In this document: positions 5,665 to 7,248 of the stretch, piece after piece
Numbering within the stretch: the first letter of the stretch is position 1
Layout: each line of letters starts with the position of its first letter
DNA from: Sphingomonadales bacterium
GTDB lineage: Bacteria; Pseudomonadota; Alphaproteobacteria; Sphingomonadales; Sphingomonadaceae
Length of the DNA: 7,248 nt
Assembly: GCA_013298745.1 (NCBI GenBank)
Contig: JAAFIT010000076.1
Span: forward strand, 1,708 to 8,955
Reading direction: 5' to 3'
Made by a program: the position numbers and the translations under genes
Notes under the pieces: generated by a model
What the model was told of the DNA's origin: nothing
Seen by the model: only the letters and a program-made list of their open reading frames with translations
Databases searched by the model: none

Positions 5665-6782
5665 TCATTCTGCACCGACGCTTCTATGCGGCCATTGCCC
5701 TGTTCGGCGCTTCAATGTTGGCGATGCCGTCGGCCGCGATCGCTGCCGAACCTGCCAAGACCAAGGGCGATACCAAGAAGCCGAAGAAGCCGGACAATAG
5801 CGGACCCAAGGCCGCCGAGCCGTTGTTTCGCAGCAGCGAGCCGGTGCGGCTGACCATCACCGCGCCGATCGGGGCGCTGACCAAGGGGGGGGCTGGTGCC
5901 GATGCCGGACTGCCGGGAACGGTGAGCGTTGCCGGCAGCCCCGAGGTGCTGCCGATCACACTGCGGCCGCGCGGTATCACGCGGCGCAAGCGCGAAACCT
6001 GCCCGTTTCCGCCGATGTGGCTCGATTTTGTCGGGAAGCCGCCGGAAAACTCGGTTTTCAAGGGCCAGAACAAGCTGAAGCTTGTCAGCCATTGCCGCTC
6101 ACCATCGGCATTCCAGCAATATGTGCTGACCGAATATGCCGCCTATCGCCTCTACAATGTGCTGACACCGACCAGCTTCAATGTGCGTCTTGCCAACATA
6201 GATTATGTCGAAACCGGCGGGAAACCGGTGGTGTCGCGGATCGGCTTTCTGATCGAGGATGGCGGTGAGGTCGCCAAGCGCAACCAGCTCAACGAGGTCA
6301 AGGGCGTTCAGCGCATCCGTTCGGCGCAGCTCGATCCGCGGCAGGCAATGCGGGTGGCGCTGTTTCAATACATGATCGGCAATCTTGATTGGGCGATGAC
6401 GGCCGGCCCTCCCGGCAGCGACTGTTGTCACAATTCGCGGTTGTTCAATGCCGGCGCCGCAACGACCGGATATGTGCCCGCGCCTTATGACTTTGATTAT
6501 TCAGGCCTGGTCGATGCGCCCTATGCCGTGGCGCCAGAGTCGCTCAAAATCGCCTCGGTGCGTTCCCGCCGCTATCGCGGCTACTGCTCCTTCAATGCCG
6601 AAATCCCCGCTATGGTCGCAGAGTTCAATGCCAAGCGGCCGCAGTTGCTGGCGGTTTTTGACGATATTCCCGGAATGGAACCCGATGTGCAGAGCAAGGC
6701 GCGCAAATATCTCGAAAGCTTTTTCGAGCAGATCAGCACGCCGGAAGGTGTAGCCGACAAGATCGAGAAGGCGTGCCTTTAG
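5661..6782 (+). CDS. Exported CotH-kinase-like protein
   Basis: A 373-aa secreted protein. GTG at 5661 overlaps the upstream stop, with AAGAAGGG seven bases before it. A signal peptide (R6, R7, core 9-22, cleavage near AIA|A after residue 28) is followed by a lysine/proline-rich linker (about 32-50). Motifs then follow the order seen in CotH-type spore-coat kinases: RGITRRKR (104-111), FKGQNKLKLVS (133-143) with K138/K140 as candidate nucleotide-contacting lysines, FQQYVLTEYAAYRLYN (151-166), GNLDW (240-244) with D243 as candidate catalytic acid, HN (257-258), and PYDFDYSGL (275-283) with D277/D279 as candidate metal ligands. CotH phosphorylates coat proteins in Bacillus. Cysteines at 114, 145, 255, 256, 309 and 372 could form disulfides in the periplasm. 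The assignment rests on motif order, not on an alignment search; it could be an inactive or differently acting member. Its pairing with a secreted phosphatase is notable. Confidence 0.68.
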   Translation: MIILHRRFYAAIALFGASMLAMPSAAIAAEPAKTKGDTKKPKKPDNSGPKAAEPLFRSSEPVRLTITAPIGALTKGGAGADAGLPGTVSVAGSPEVLPITLRPRGITRRKRETCPFPPMWLDFVGKPPENSVFKGQNKLKLVSHCRSPSAFQQYVLTEYAAYRLYNVLTPTSFNVRLANIDYVETGGKPVVSRIGFLIEDGGEVAKRNQLNEVKGVQRIRSAQLDPRQAMRVALFQYMIGNLDWAMTAGPPGSDCCHNSRLFNAGAATTGYVPAPYDFDYSGLVDAPYAVAPESLKIASVRSRRYRGYCSFNAEIPAMVAEFNAKRPQLLAVFDDIPGMEPDVQSKARKYLESFFEQISTPEGVADKIEKACL

Positions 6783-6810
6783 GATTGCTGCCGACGCAAT
6801 TGCGGGGCCA

Positions 6811-7248
6811 TCAAAGCCCGTTCCAGTCCGCCGGCTTCATCTTGCGGTGGCGTACCACCGTATGCTCTTCGTGCGGGGCTTCCGGTTCCGGCGCAAGGCC
6901 GGTGTCACGGCGTTTCGATACGGTGCCGGCGCGCTGGCGGTGCTCGAACTCGCCAAGGTAACGCTTGCCGTCGGCGCGGTCGCCATAGTTGGTGAACCAC
7001 AGGCCGACAAAGACGAAGTTGAAAACGGCCGTGCTGAGCAGCGCCAGTTCGACGGCGCCGATGCCTGCCGATAGCCCGATGGCGACCGAGAGCAGGATGA
7101 ACAGCAGGTCGCCCGAGCTTTTCAGCGTGTTGCGATATTGTGCGGCACCGGCGATCCCGGCGAGGGCAAAGGCCAATGCCAGCGAGTGCTGGACGATCAC
7201 CACGATGCTGGTGACGACAAGCGGCAGCACGACGATGGTATCGACCAA
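6811..7248 (-). CDS. DUF4956 family membrane protein, C-terminal part
   Basis: The last 145 residues of a protein whose start lies beyond the right edge; the TTG at the edge can be read as a start but more likely is an internal Leu codon. The visible part has about four membrane segments: residues 4-19, 22-37, 48-63 and 66-85 (numbered from the edge). AGAAQYRNTLKSSGDLLF (33-50) and SVAIGLSAGIGAVELAL (54-70) match the characteristic arginine-containing loop and glycine-rich helix of DUF4956 proteins. A hydrophilic, charged C-terminal tail (about 88-145) follows and would lie in the cytoplasm or periplasm. The family's function is not established; in other bacteria it often neighbours VTC-type polyphosphate polymerase and CotH-like genes. 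It converges with the CotH-like gene across 28 bases. Confidence 0.75.
   Translation of the reverse strand: MVDTIVVLPLVVTSIVVIVQHSLALAFALAGIAGAAQYRNTLKSSGDLLFILLSVAIGLSAGIGAVELALLSTAVFNFVFVGLWFTNYGDRADGKRYLGEFEHRQRAGTVSKRRDTGLAPEPEAPHEEHTVVRHRKMKPADWNGL

Noticed and set aside
6768..6780. AAGG-CGTG-CCTT hairpin at the end of the CotH-like gene
   Set aside because: A four-base stem with only a short T stretch is too weak to call a terminator.
6795..6804. CGCAATTGCG palindrome in the gap between CotH-like and DUF4956 genes, considered as a terminator
   Set aside because: A 10-base palindrome with no loop and no T-run cannot form a normal terminator hairpin; chance is sufficient.

Overview
This window is GC-rich alphaproteobacterial DNA. 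The codon use, the GTG starts with four-base overlaps, and the mix of a glutathione transferase, DUF4403 lipoproteins and a Shewanella-like phosphatase suggest a member of the Sphingomonadales. That placement is an inference; no rRNA or other marker gene is present. No tRNA, IS element, CRISPR array or phage gene was seen, and the protein genes cover almost all of the window.

Layout, left to right. (1) Minus strand, bases 1-154: the N-terminus of an exported protein that runs off the left edge. (2) Minus strand, 187-843: a 218-aa glutathione S-transferase family protein. (3) Plus strand, 949-2415 and 2412-3857: two tandem, translationally coupled DUF4403 lipoproteins that are clearly paralogous, each with two repeated halves. 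(4) Minus strand, 3876-4418: a short histidine phosphatase (RHAEKP type), convergent with the DUF4403 pair across an 18-bp gap; a perfect 8-bp-stem hairpin lies at the end of the second DUF4403 gene. (5) A 190-bp divergent promoter region with a perfect TTGACA box. (6) Plus strand, 4609-5664 and 5661-6782: an exported PPP-type metallophosphatase (Shewanella-like) overlapping by 4 bp an exported protein with CotH-kinase-like motifs. (7) Minus strand, 6811-7248: the C-terminal part of a DUF4956 membrane protein, cut by the right edge.

Most of the window is devoted to the cell envelope: two lipoproteins and three other proteins with signal peptides, plus a membrane protein. The most interesting part is the 4609-6782 operon, where a secreted phosphatase is translationally coupled to a secreted protein with kinase-like motifs. 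This could be a writer/eraser pair acting on envelope proteins outside the cytoplasm. The adjacent DUF4956 gene supports the CotH assignment, because CotH-like, DUF4956 and VTC-type polyphosphate polymerase genes are known to cluster in other bacteria. A VTC-domain gene may lie just beyond the right edge. The tandem DUF4403 pair is a second poorly understood unit, with features suggesting a two-domain, possibly lipid-binding architecture.
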